From: an uncultured Eubacteriales bacterium
Lineage (GTDB): Bacteria > Bacillota > Clostridia > Christensenellales > Borkfalkiaceae
Direction: 5' to 3'
DNA: 41,142 bases
NCBI GenBank assembly: GCA_900549005.1
Contig: URMT01000004.1
Coordinates: 1 to 41,142 of the forward strand
Position numbers and translations under genes: made by a program. The notes beneath the pieces were generated by a model. The model made no database searches, was not told where the DNA came from, and saw only the letters and a list, made by a program, of their open reading frames with translations. Shown in pieces: positions 31,539-41,118 of this stretch (position 1 is the stretch's first letter; the number at the start of each line of letters is the position of its first letter).

Positions 31539-33362
31539 TTACTTCATTACCCGATCTAACAGCGCTTGATAACTGTTAATGAAGTCATAGACGACATTGC
31601 CGCTACTGATTGCTTTGAAATGTTCCCGCGCACAGTGGATCTTTGCTTTTTCGATGTCACGAAGTTCCATAGAACGCAGAGAGCCTTTCGTTTCAGCGAC
31701 AAAATAGATATGCTTTACCGTCCCCTCGTAAAATGCGATTGCCCAATCGGGATTGTAGCGTCCGACGGGAGTTGCAATATAAAAGCTGTCGGGGAGCTTC
31801 ACATACACGGCAACGCTCGTATTCGTATCCAAATCTGCGGCAAAATTGCGTTCGTTTGTAGAATCATAGAGAATATGGTCATACAAGTGCCGCTGCGCCT
31901 TCATCGCGTTCACGTCCAGCCGACCTTTGATCGCAGGCTCGGTAAAAATATCCGTGCTGTATCGCTCGTCCAGCATATTATAGGCGATATGCTGCACGAT
32001 CGCCGTTGCCTTTTCGTCGTTGATCAACCCCGACGCCTTGATGATAAACTCTTCGGGATTGTATGCGAACTGGTCAAATACGGTCTTGTCGATGCCGACT
32101 AAAATATCCACAACCGCTTTCCGCGTCAGCCCCGTTTCGCTTACGATTTTTCCGACAAGATCGTACTTCACACTGTTGTTTGTACGGATGCGCCTGCCGC
32201 TGTCATAAGTAGAAGATTTTTTCTTTGAGAAAGCGTTGCCCTCTTTGAGCTCGTCCTTCGATTTGATCTCATCTATCTCGCCCGTTTCGACTTTGAAAAA
32301 GACCTTCGGCACATGAAGTTTTGTATTGAGCGCGTCGATGGATTTTTTGATAAGTTCATCAGTGTCGAAATCAACCACATATACCGACTTCGGGCTGATA
32401 CGCTTCCACAAAGCCTTAAATTCGGGCATCGCCAATTTTTCGGGATCGACCTGTAATTCCACGTTCTTATCACGAGAGTTTTCCGGCTTCATGGCGTTGG
32501 CGTCATAGACGGTATCCAAGATCTTGATGACGGCATCCCGGCTATCGGCAACTTCTTCGGCGACTTTGATCTCGCCGTTTGCCTTATCGCCATAGTATTT
32601 GTCCGTCAAAGCACCTTTTCTATCGATATACCCGTTGACGATCAAGTCATAATAAATCGCCTGAGCCATATCGGCGTCAACGACCTGCTCATTACCTTTG
32701 ATGTCCGTAATGAGCTTTCCTTTGAATAGGTCTGCCGTAACGGCTACAGGGCGCCCTGCAACGGCGTCTGCCAATTCCTCCTGCAGGCCTCTTGCAAAGC
32801 TATCGTAACTTTCACTGGCGATGACCGTAAGGACATTGACGGTATGCACGTCGCTTCCGAGCGCGTTGACGTCCATGCGCTCGCCGTCCTGATTGACGCA
32901 AAGGCGCAAACCCCGCCCGACTTCCTGCCGCTTGCGCACTTCGCTGCTGCTTTGCTTCAGCGTGCAGATCTGGAACACGTTCGGGTTATCCCAGCCCTCC
33001 CGCAGGGCGGAGTGCGAAAAGATAAACCGCACGGGCGACCGCTTCGGGTCGCGGTCTAAAAGCAGTTCCTTATTCCGCATAATGAGGTCATACGCGTCGG
33101 AATCATCGGAGGTTTTTTCCTTTTTGTCGATCTTGCCGTCCGTCATTTTGCCTTTCTTATCGATGGAGAAATAGCCTGCGTGCGTCTCATGCGCGGAGAT
33201 GGCGTCAAGATATTTGACGTATTCTTCATCGCCGAATTCCAGCTGTAAATTGCCGACAACATCGGCATATTCTTCCTCGAACATATCGGCATAGATACCA
33301 TTATAAGGATTGCCCGCCTCGTCGTATTGCTTGTACTTTGCAACTTCGTCGATGAAGAACAA
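31539..33362 (-). CDS. res: type III restriction enzyme Res, C-terminal part (after frameshift)
   Basis: It continues the Res protein in a shifted frame: LFFIDEVAKY follows the HKGIK that ends the N-terminal part. It carries helicase motif V (SALREGWDNPNVFQI), motif VI (RKRQEVGRGLRL) and, near the end, a PD-(D/E)xK nuclease (N-P-D-W-A-I, then FVAETKG). The only start is a TTG at 33362 with no good ribosome site, 3 nt after the upstream stop. On its own this part lacks the ATP-binding half. Either the gene is a recent pseudogene, or both halves are made separately by re-initiation, or there is a sequencing error. Confidence 0.85.
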   Translation of the reverse strand: MFFIDEVAKYKQYDEAGNPYNGIYADMFEEEYADVVGNLQLEFGDEEYVKYLDAISAHETHAGYFSIDKKGKMTDGKIDKKEKTSDDSDAYDLIMRNKELLLDRDPKRSPVRFIFSHSALREGWDNPNVFQICTLKQSSSEVRKRQEVGRGLRLCVNQDGERMDVNALGSDVHTVNVLTVIASESYDSFARGLQEELADAVAGRPVAVTADLFKGKLITDIKGNEQVVDADMAQAIYYDLIVNGYIDRKGALTDKYYGDKANGEIKVAEEVADSRDAVIKILDTVYDANAMKPENSRDKNVELQVDPEKLAMPEFKALWKRISPKSVYVVDFDTDELIKKSIDALNTKLHVPKVFFKVETGEIDEIKSKDELKEGNAFSKKKSSTYDSGRRIRTNNSVKYDLVGKIVSETGLTRKAVVDILVGIDKTVFDQFAYNPEEFIIKASGLINDEKATAIVQHIAYNMLDERYSTDIFTEPAIKGRLDVNAMKAQRHLYDHILYDSTNERNFAADLDTNTSVAVYVKLPDSFYIATPVGRYNPDWAIAFYEGTVKHIYFVAETKGSLRSMELRDIEKAKIHCAREHFKAISSGNVVYDFINSYQALLDRVMK

Positions 33363-33364
33363 GC

Positions 33365-34591
33365 TCAGGCTTTAATGCCCTTATGGAAGAGCTGACGCTC
33401 GCGCTCGATATGGGAAAGGATGGTCTCGCGGATCTGAATGCGACGCAGCTGCTCCTCGCTGACTTTGCCGATGACGTCGCCCGCATAGATCTTGATCCCG
33501 TTCAAAAATTCTACCGAGTTGTCACGCCCGTCGATAAACTTGACGACAAAACCGTTCCTATACTCATCTAAATAGCCGGAGTTGTCGTAAAGATTGAACC
33601 CGATGCCGACCCTCATCGTCTTTTTGCGGATCCCCGTTGCACCCTTGTAATCAAATTGCAGCGTTGCCGTCGGGTCTGCTTTGGAAAGATTGATGCCCTC
33701 TAAATAGACATAACTTTCGGTCGCCGTGCTGCCCGATTCGGAGATGCCCTTGACGGCGATCTTCTTCACCAGCCGCTTGTTGTACGCCTCCATCGCGTCC
33801 AGCCGATAGACCATATTGTAAATGCTGTCCGCCTTGTGTGTGGCGGAATAGCGCAGCGTTAAAAGCGGACAAAACTCTTTCAGCCGTTCCTTTGTCTGTG
33901 CTCCTTCGACCGACTGCGGCTCGTCAATGATCAAGATCGGGTTTGTTTTTGCGATAATGTCAATGGGGCGGCGGGAGCGGAACTCGTCCAGCTTCATATA
34001 AATGCGGCGGGCGTCTTTCCCTTTGGCGTTGAACGCCTGCGAATTGATGATCATTACATTGATGGAACTATCCGAGGCAAAGCGGTCGATCTCGGTCAGC
34101 TGCGAGGAATTATAGATAAAGAAGCGGATCTTCTTCCCGTATTCCTCGGCAAAATGCTCCTGCGTTACCTGAAAGGATTTATACACGCCCTCGCGGATGG
34201 CGATGCTCGGCACGACCACGATGAACTTGCTCCAGCCGTAATGCTTGTTCAGCTCGTACATGGTCTTGATGTAGGTGTACGTCTTACCGACGCCCGTCTC
34301 CATCTCGATGGTCAGATTGTAATGCCCTTCCAGCTTTTCGGAGGGCTTGATCTGATTTGCCCGCTGTACCTTTTGCAGATGTTCCAAAATGATTTTGTCG
34401 GAAAGTTCCGGCACGATACGCTCGTTGCGCCAGCCTGTAAAATCTTCTTCATCCGTAACAGACTGCTGATAGCCGGTGCCCCTGTCCATAAGGTAGGTGG
34501 GCGTAAGGTATGGCTGCCCCGCAAACACGTCTACCACGGCTTTGGCGGCGTCTGCCTGGAATTTTTGGTGCTTGAATTGAAGTTTTAACAT
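33365..34591 (-). CDS. res: type III restriction enzyme Res, N-terminal part
   Basis: 408 residues from ATG 34591 (GAGGGGCGG upstream). It holds Walker A METGVGKTYT, the Res-type motif II IIDEPQS and motif III LRYSATHK, and then ends at a TGA (33367-33365) in the middle of the helicase. The reading HKGIK then L-S-L-F-F-I-D-E-V continues if one base is added after AAAG, so a single-base deletion near 33370 best explains the split. With the downstream part, Res would be about 1,020 residues, the normal size. It overlaps the mod stop region only through its TTG alternative. Confidence 0.87.
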   Translation of the reverse strand: MLKLQFKHQKFQADAAKAVVDVFAGQPYLTPTYLMDRGTGYQQSVTDEEDFTGWRNERIVPELSDKIILEHLQKVQRANQIKPSEKLEGHYNLTIEMETGVGKTYTYIKTMYELNKHYGWSKFIVVVPSIAIREGVYKSFQVTQEHFAEEYGKKIRFFIYNSSQLTEIDRFASDSSINVMIINSQAFNAKGKDARRIYMKLDEFRSRRPIDIIAKTNPILIIDEPQSVEGAQTKERLKEFCPLLTLRYSATHKADSIYNMVYRLDAMEAYNKRLVKKIAVKGISESGSTATESYVYLEGINLSKADPTATLQFDYKGATGIRKKTMRVGIGFNLYDNSGYLDEYRNGFVVKFIDGRDNSVEFLNGIKIYAGDVIGKVSEEQLRRIQIRETILSHIERERQLFHKGIKA

Positions 34592-34602
34592 ATCGCCGCC
34601 CC

Positions 34603-36516
34603 TCAAATCACCCTGACACGCTTGGAAATGTCGTCCGCGTCCTCCGGCATGTACAGCTTGAAGATCTCGAACACATTGATTTTGGAAGGGCTGTCGGCAA
34701 ATCCGCTGTCACGGAAGACGGCGCGCAACGGCTTGCGCTTGGCGATTTCCCTTATGACGCTTTCTGGAATGTTGTTATCGAAGCAGGCGATGAGGTCGCC
34801 GTCGTTATAGGTATGTACGGTACAGCCATCGATTTGTTCCGAAGTATAGGGCATGGAGAGCGGCAAGCCCCAGTCGATCAGGCAGCCGAACAATAGATCT
34901 AAATCGGTGCGGTCGTCCTTGATGTTGGAGACCATATCCAATAAATCTGCCTGCTTGTAATCGTCCGCGGCATAGTAGACGTCCTTCATATTGCTTTCGG
35001 CAAGCTTCAAAACGCGGAAACCGATGTCGAGGTTTTGCGCCGCCAACCCGTTTTCCGCCTTGATTTTTTCGCCCGCGCGGCGGATGCGCTCTTTGCCGAT
35101 CTCACAGATATTTTTGTAGCCCGCTTTATAGGCTTCGCTCTGTTCGTCGCACGGCTCGGGCAGCTGCACCATGATGAATTTGCGGTGTCCGCCGTCTTCG
35201 GCATTGAGTTGCATGACAGCGTGGGCGGTAGTTGCGGACCCGGAAAAGAAGTCAAGGATGAAAAAATCCTTATCATCATAATAATGTATCAAATATTTTA
35301 ATAAGCTAACAGGTTTTGGATATGAAAACACCTTCGTTTCAAAGAGTTGCGCAAATTCTGCATTAGATGATAAAATATCTCCTACAAGCGATTTAGGAAT
35401 AATTTTAGTTGGGCTCATAATACTGTCGCCAGCTTTTTTAGTATATGGAACAAACCCATCACCCTTTATAATTATTTCAGTACCATCACTAATTTCTCTT
35501 TCTAAATTTTCTTGCCCCCATATCATACGTCCCTTTAACCTGAATCCATTTTCAATAATCCCGTCTTTAACAATCACATCATCAAGTAATTCATAGGAAT
35601 CCCTCACCCCTTTTTTATATGTACCATTCTGTAAAAATGTCTTCACCGTATTCGCAGGGAATCTTAGAACACTTTCTCTCATTGAAGCCTTTGTTAAAGA
35701 AGGAAGGCCTTCTTTTTGCTTAATCTCGCCAATTAAACGCTTAATCTTATTTATATCTTTTGCTAAACACATTACATATTCAGCATTGCGACGCATTATT
35801 TTTGAACTATTGTCAGGTCTAAAAGTGCTTTCCCATATATATGTTTCAATAAAATTGGATGACCCAAATATTTCCAATGCCATTTCTTTAAGATTGTGGA
35901 CCTCATGTTCACCAATAGATATAAAAGCAAGGCCATCATCTGAAAGTAAGTTCCTCGCCAACATTAGTCGAGAATACATCATGCTGCACCAGTCGGAATG
36001 GAAACGACCATTTGAATCGGTATTTTTAAACAGACGATTTTCGTCCTCGTCATACATGCCCATCTGCTCGTTTTCCTCTTGCTGTGAACGCATGAAGTCG
36101 TCGGCATAGATAAAGTCGTTACCCGTATTGTATGGCGGGTCGATATAAATCATTTTTACCTTGCCGAGATAACTCTCTTGTAACAATTTGAGAACTTCCA
36201 AATTGTCGCCCTCGATATACAAATTTTCGGTTATGTCCCAATCTTTGCTCTCTTCGGGACAAGGGCGCAGCGTCTTGCGGATGGGCTTGTTTGCCTCTAC
36301 AACGGAAGCCTTTTTGCCTACCCAAGTGAACTCGTAACACTCGTCGCCGTCCACCACGTCGGGGGACAGCATCTGTTTGAGCATTTCAAAATTGATCCCG
36401 CGTTTGATTTTGCCGCTCTCGTCCCGCATCTCGGTCACGCAGTTCGGGAACAATTCCGCGATTTTTTCAATATTCTCCGCCGTCATATCCGACGTTTCAA
36501 ATTTCATTTTGTTCAT
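34603..36516 (-). CDS. mod: type III DNA methyltransferase Mod
   Basis: The N6-adenine methyltransferase and target-recognition subunit of the restriction system. IDPPYNTGNDF is at about 125-135 and the AdoMet motif DFFSGSATTAHAV near 425-440, the beta-class order. Between them lies the target-recognition region. ATG 36516 is chosen because GAGGAGG lies 9 nt upstream. 637 residues. The recognition region (about 35,270-36,060) is far more AT-rich than its flanks (19 G+C of 60 at 35461-35520, against 37 of 60 at 35041-35100), pointing to exchange of the specificity cassette. It overlaps the upstream unknown gene. Confidence 0.93.
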   Translation of the reverse strand: MNKMKFETSDMTAENIEKIAELFPNCVTEMRDESGKIKRGINFEMLKQMLSPDVVDGDECYEFTWVGKKASVVEANKPIRKTLRPCPEESKDWDITENLYIEGDNLEVLKLLQESYLGKVKMIYIDPPYNTGNDFIYADDFMRSQQEENEQMGMYDEDENRLFKNTDSNGRFHSDWCSMMYSRLMLARNLLSDDGLAFISIGEHEVHNLKEMALEIFGSSNFIETYIWESTFRPDNSSKIMRRNAEYVMCLAKDINKIKRLIGEIKQKEGLPSLTKASMRESVLRFPANTVKTFLQNGTYKKGVRDSYELLDDVIVKDGIIENGFRLKGRMIWGQENLEREISDGTEIIIKGDGFVPYTKKAGDSIMSPTKIIPKSLVGDILSSNAEFAQLFETKVFSYPKPVSLLKYLIHYYDDKDFFILDFFSGSATTAHAVMQLNAEDGGHRKFIMVQLPEPCDEQSEAYKAGYKNICEIGKERIRRAGEKIKAENGLAAQNLDIGFRVLKLAESNMKDVYYAADDYKQADLLDMVSNIKDDRTDLDLLFGCLIDWGLPLSMPYTSEQIDGCTVHTYNDGDLIACFDNNIPESVIREIAKRKPLRAVFRDSGFADSPSKINVFEIFKLYMPEDADDISKRVRVI

Positions 36517-37150
36517 TCTGTATTTCCTCCTCACTTATAGCCGTAAAAATATTACCTGATAGGAACTGTTCATCTGTACCCATAGAAATAAAAAATAAAT
36601 CTTTTTGATTATATAAATGCACAACATGCGTATTAAGCAAATTCATAATTAGGTTGACCCAAGTATTTATCTCTTTGTCTGCTTCTTGATATGTGGAATT
36701 CATATTTTTATCATCTTTAAAGGCAGAATCTTCGTGCAAAATTTTACCACATTTTTTATAAATAATTATAAGTTGCTCTTTCGTAAGATAGGGCAATGAT
36801 TTATCATCCCATCTAAATTTATCATCATGGGGAATATCGATTGGGTGAGGATAAAAATCGGGGTGAATACGTTCAATATCTTGCAAAATCAATCGCGCAT
36901 TCCACATATCTTCAATCTTATTTAACTTTTCTCGATAAACATCAACATCAGATATAAGTGCGGAAAGCGCTATCAATTCCAATATTTTCCTAATCTGTAA
37001 AGCACAAAATTCGATGTTTGTACTCATATATGTTGTGTGACATTTATTTGTTCTAATATCTTTTATTGCTTTAATTCTCCATTTTACAATTTGCATATTT
37101 CGCAAATAACGTCTCAAAAGCTGCGTTTGCCTATCAAGAACTTCACTCAT
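36497..37150 (-). CDS. unknown protein inserted in the restriction operon
   Basis: 217 residues from ATG 37150, which overlaps the DUF4391 stop (ATGA). Not recognised. Largely helical, with a central stretch RIHPDFYPHPIDI and a C-terminal part containing YKKCGKILHEDS, the sort of Cys/His pattern seen in HEPN-like or abortive-infection helpers, though no R-x4-6-H motif is certain. AT-rich compared with its neighbours, like the Mod recognition region it adjoins, so it may have arrived with that segment. It overlaps mod by 20 bp. Confidence 0.7.
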   Translation of the reverse strand: MSEVLDRQTQLLRRYLRNMQIVKWRIKAIKDIRTNKCHTTYMSTNIEFCALQIRKILELIALSALISDVDVYREKLNKIEDMWNARLILQDIERIHPDFYPHPIDIPHDDKFRWDDKSLPYLTKEQLIIIYKKCGKILHEDSAFKDDKNMNSTYQEADKEINTWVNLIMNLLNTHVVHLYNQKDLFFISMGTDEQFLSGNIFTAISEEEIQNEQNEI

Positions 37151-37794
37151 ATCGTATTTAACTCCTTTCTTAACTTCTTCAACTCCGTATTCAGTTCCAT
37201 CTTGCGGTTGAGCTGTTTTTCCTTGCACATGGCGTTTTCCAATGCGGCAATCTGCTTTTCAAGCCGCCGCCGTTCTTCGTCGCGCGCGACGGACTCTTTC
37301 AGACTCTCATTTGGAGCCGCCTGCAAGCGTTCGCCTGCGATCTGACGGACAAGGCTTTCATACACGGCGTCCATGTTCAGCCCGCTGATTGTAAATTGCA
37401 GCTCGTTTTCGGATACCCATTCGGTGTGATAATATCGATTGACCTTAAAGGTGTGTCCGCCCGCAGTGGCTTCCTTATAGCCGATCCATGCCTGCGCCTT
37501 GCCTTCATAGGTCAAAACAAACAGAATATGATACGGAATCGCCTTGTCTATCTGCCGCAAAACTGCCTCGTCGAGCTGCGGCACGTTGAGCTTTACTTCA
37601 AAGACTTCGATCTCCGTTACGGCGTCGCCCGCCGCCAGATTCAACGTCGCCGCCGCCAGCTTATTGCGCCAATAGATGATGCGGATCTGCTCCACAAAAA
37701 TGCGCTTGACTGCGGGAGACACCTCAATATTTTCGTAAAACTTCTGCTTGGGAATACGCTTATTAAATTCGGTCGATACGGGGAAACCAAACAT
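37147..37794 (-). CDS. DUF4391 protein
   Basis: 215 residues. Residues 1-150 (IPKQKFYENIEVSPAVKRIF and onward to VFEVKLNVPQLD and IDKAIPYHILFVLTYEGK) match DUF4391 as remembered. The rest is a coiled coil rich in Glu, Arg and Lys (about 160-215). The function of the family is not established. It commonly accompanies a large helicase and a Mod-type methylase, as it does here. ATG 37794 follows AAGGAGGGCG, 10 bp after the helicase stop. Confidence 0.8.
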   Translation of the reverse strand: MFGFPVSTEFNKRIPKQKFYENIEVSPAVKRIFVEQIRIIYWRNKLAAATLNLAAGDAVTEIEVFEVKLNVPQLDEAVLRQIDKAIPYHILFVLTYEGKAQAWIGYKEATAGGHTFKVNRYYHTEWVSENELQFTISGLNMDAVYESLVRQIAGERLQAAPNESLKESVARDEERRRLEKQIAALENAMCKEKQLNRKMELNTELKKLRKELNTI

Positions 37795-37804
37795 TGCGCC
37801 CTCC

Positions 37805-40800
37805 TTACTTCACCACCAAAAAGCAGATCAGCTCAAAGTCGTCCAGCCCCGATACCGCCGATAAAAGCGCGCTCGTGCCGCCGGTTTTGAACAGACTGTC
37901 GATGTCGCTCTCTTCCTTTACGTCAATAACGGAATTGATGGCTTCGGAAAGCAGTTCAGAAACCGCGCCCATATTGCGCCCGTCGTCCGTTTCCTCGTTG
38001 AATGCTCGGCAAAGCTCCATCACCGGCTCGCTTTTGCCGCGGCACAAAAGGCGCATGGTATCCAGCAGCTTTTTGGGGTTGAGATAATCGCAGACAATCT
38101 CGCCGTCCTCGCCGATATAGACCATATAGAAGGGATGGATGCGGTTGCGGTCGTCGATGTTGACGCTGTCGTTGATGTTGCGAAGAACGAAGATGACGCC
38201 TGCGGGCGCGTCTTCCGTTTGCCCGACGACGGTATGCAGACCTTTTGGCGCCGTTTCGATATCGCCGTGCTGCTTCATGTATTCCAAAAGGTCGAGGCGG
38301 AACTCGTTCAGCCCCAGATCCATGATGGAGATGCCATTCGTCATATCCTCGATATCGACGACTTCTTCCTGCAAACGCTTGAGCTGCGCTCTGCGGTATT
38401 CGAGGTCGCCCTTTTCTTCGGCATTGATGAGGTCGTCATCGCCCGTGGCGGTCAAAACGGATATCTTCATGCGGGTCTCGACGCGGCTCTTTAAGTTGAT
38501 ATACTCGTCGAGGTCCATATCCGGCCAAAAGTTGACGAGCTGTATGTACTCGTTTTTGCTGCCGATTCGATCGATACGCCCGAACCGCTGAATGATTCGG
38601 ACGGGATTCCAATGGATGTCGTAATTTACGCAATAGTCGCAATCCTGCAAGTTCTGACCTTCGGAAATACAGTCGGTGGCAATGAGAATATCGATCTCCG
38701 CCGAGCTCCCCGGCAGCAGGATATCTTTGCCTTTGGAGATCGGCGAAAAGCAGGTAAGCACAGTATTTAGGTCGGCGCGAAGTTTCGGGATGGTCGTCTT
38801 GCCATCTACAACACCGGTAACTTCCGCAGTATTTAAGCCGAATTTTTCCTTTGCATATTTACTTACGTTTTCGTAAAGGTAATCGGCGGTATCGGAAAAC
38901 GCCGTAAAGATGAGAAATTTACGGTTGCCCGGATTGATGGGATGTTCGATTTTCTTTCGGATCAGGTCGAACAAGGTTTGCAACTTTGTGTCATGCTCCG
39001 GCGTAATGTCGGCGATCATAAGGGAAAGCAACTCCAGATTTTCGGCATCCTTTTCCAGTTCTCGCTTCCACGATACATAATCCATGTCGGCAAGGTCGAT
39101 TTTGACCTTTTTGCCCACCGAAAAGAGGTCTGTATTCTGATCGTCGTAATCAAAGTCCTCGTCATCCGAAATCTCGGTCAAGTTGAGGACGCAGCCGCCC
39201 GATTGATAGTTATTGATCGTTTGGATCGTGCCGTCGATCAGCGTTCGGATGCGGTCGACCGTCAGGCGGAACGAATAGACGGAGCTTTCTAATCGCTTCA
39301 AAAGGTTGATGCTCATCAAGCGGCGGATACCTTCTTCACGCCCCTGCTGCGTAAGGCTCGTCCCCTTATGGTGCGTCAAGTCGAGGTACTTTGCGAGCTT
39401 TGACGGCATAATGTAGTTGGACGGCGTGTAGATGGAGAGGTTGAGCGACATGAGAAGCGAATAGATATCGTTGTAATTGATCGCATCGCTCAAATCGGTC
39501 AGACGCGGCCGCAGAGAGAGCGGCGGCAACCGCTCGGGGAACTTGCCGATGTCGGACGTGTTATAATATTTTTCAATGTGCTTTCTAGAACGGGCGATCG
39601 TTACGCTGTCCAACAGCTCAAAAAAGTCAAAATCCAACGTCCGCAAGAGGGCGTCCGTCGTGCGTTTCTCGGCAGGAAGGCGGCTCCATACGTTAAATGC
39701 CTTCTGTGTCTGACGAAAAATTTCATCGATGCTCTTTGTCGTATCGAGCTTTTTATTGATCTGTTCGGAATCCCCCTCATAGGCAAGGGCGAGCTGATTT
39801 TTAAGGTCGATAAATTTGTTGTTGACAGGCGTTGCGGAAAGCATCAAAACTTTTGTCCTGACGCCTGCGCGGATGACTTTATTCAGCAGCTTTAAGTAGC
39901 GGTTTTCCTTCGCGTCCTCGCCTGAAACTTCTCCGCCGTTGCGGAAGTTATGGCTTTCGTCGATGACGACGAGGTCGTAATTGCCCCAATTCAAGCGGTC
40001 AAGGTCGATGCCGTTCGATTGACCATAACTGCGCGAAAGGTCGGTATGATACAGCACATCGTAGCGCAGCCTGTCCTCCGCAATGGGATTGTTGATATAA
40101 TTGCCCTTATAGGTATTCCAGTTTTCGGATAGTTTTTTCGGGCAAAGGACAAGAACTGATTTATTGCGGTTTTCGTAATACTTAATGACGGCAAGCGCTG
40201 TGAACGTTTTGCCGAGGCCGACGCTGTCCGCAAGGATACAGCCGTTAAACTTTTCCAGCTTGCTGATGATAGCAAGTACGGCATCGCGCTGGAAGTTATA
40301 TAACATCCCCCAAATTTTACTTTCCTTAAAGCCTGTCGCCTCGTTTGGAAGCTCGTCCTCGGAAATGTCGTCCAAGAACTCATGAAAAATATTATAAAGG
40401 GCGAAAAAGTAGATATACTCCGGCGCATTTTCGCGGTATGCGGCGGTGATATTTTCGATAACGACATCCGTGACTTCCTGAAACTTCTTCTTGTCGTTCC
40501 AAAGCTGTTCAAAGAGCTTGATGAAGTATTGCGCGTTTTCAAAGCTTTCCGTCTTTTGCACCGGATAGTAAGCGTTGTTCCCGCGTTCGCAACCGAGGTC
40601 GACCGTTGTAAAGCCGTTGATAGGCATATAGGTGCTTTCATCCACCGTCATAAAGCCCATCATCTGTTCTTGCGTCACGTTCGACTTAAACGTCACTTTT
40701 CTTCTGATCCAATCGGCACATTCCTTTGCAATCGCCTTTTGCGTCAGTTCGTTTCGGAGCTTTACTTCAAATTCCGTACCGTACAGGCTGCGCTCCCTTG

Positions 40801-41029
40801 AAATGCGCGGAATATAAAACTCGCGCTGCGCTTTGGAGGCTTTTTCAGCGACAAAAGTCGGCGATGTAAAGATAAATCGCAACTCATCTATACTTTCCAG
40901 CTGCTTTTTAAGCTCCTGATAGGCATAGATCGAAAAACAAGCTGCGGCAATGGAAAGTTTGCTTCCTTTATGGATGCCCGCCTGCAAATCGCTTTTAACG
41001 GTATTGTTGATATTGTCAATGATTTTCAT
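37805..41029 (-). CDS. PLD-like/SNF2 helicase of the restriction cluster
   Basis: 1,074 residues from ATG 41029 (AAAGGAAAG upstream). The N-terminal 200 residues resemble the phospholipase D-like domain of helicase-nucleases (SKLSIAAACFSIYAYQEL), but no clear H-x-K-x4-D is seen. The SNF2-type helicase follows: Walker A ADSVGLGKT (267-275), DESH (357-360), LSATPVNN, and motif V-VI ATDCISEGQNLQ with RIIQRFGRIDRIGS. The C-terminal 200 residues are specific to the family. It translocates on DNA by ATP hydrolysis, and its place ahead of DUF4391, Mod and Res suggests a role in sensing or destroying foreign DNA. Confidence 0.88.
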   Translation of the reverse strand: MKIIDNINNTVKSDLQAGIHKGSKLSIAAACFSIYAYQELKKQLESIDELRFIFTSPTFVAEKASKAQREFYIPRISRERSLYGTEFEVKLRNELTQKAIAKECADWIRRKVTFKSNVTQEQMMGFMTVDESTYMPINGFTTVDLGCERGNNAYYPVQKTESFENAQYFIKLFEQLWNDKKKFQEVTDVVIENITAAYRENAPEYIYFFALYNIFHEFLDDISEDELPNEATGFKESKIWGMLYNFQRDAVLAIISKLEKFNGCILADSVGLGKTFTALAVIKYYENRNKSVLVLCPKKLSENWNTYKGNYINNPIAEDRLRYDVLYHTDLSRSYGQSNGIDLDRLNWGNYDLVVIDESHNFRNGGEVSGEDAKENRYLKLLNKVIRAGVRTKVLMLSATPVNNKFIDLKNQLALAYEGDSEQINKKLDTTKSIDEIFRQTQKAFNVWSRLPAEKRTTDALLRTLDFDFFELLDSVTIARSRKHIEKYYNTSDIGKFPERLPPLSLRPRLTDLSDAINYNDIYSLLMSLNLSIYTPSNYIMPSKLAKYLDLTHHKGTSLTQQGREEGIRRLMSINLLKRLESSVYSFRLTVDRIRTLIDGTIQTINNYQSGGCVLNLTEISDDEDFDYDDQNTDLFSVGKKVKIDLADMDYVSWKRELEKDAENLELLSLMIADITPEHDTKLQTLFDLIRKKIEHPINPGNRKFLIFTAFSDTADYLYENVSKYAKEKFGLNTAEVTGVVDGKTTIPKLRADLNTVLTCFSPISKGKDILLPGSSAEIDILIATDCISEGQNLQDCDYCVNYDIHWNPVRIIQRFGRIDRIGSKNEYIQLVNFWPDMDLDEYINLKSRVETRMKISVLTATGDDDLINAEEKGDLEYRRAQLKRLQEEVVDIEDMTNGISIMDLGLNEFRLDLLEYMKQHGDIETAPKGLHTVVGQTEDAPAGVIFVLRNINDSVNIDDRNRIHPFYMVYIGEDGEIVCDYLNPKKLLDTMRLLCRGKSEPVMELCRAFNEETDDGRNMGAVSELLSEAINSVIDVKEESDIDSLFKTGGTSALLSAVSGLDDFELICFLVVK

Positions 41030-41118
41030 CTTCTTTCCTTTGCGGATGAAAAGTAGACGAAGTACAACAAACACGCAGTTTTTGCTTATGTGCGATAAAG
41101 AAGTAATAGAAGTGTAAA

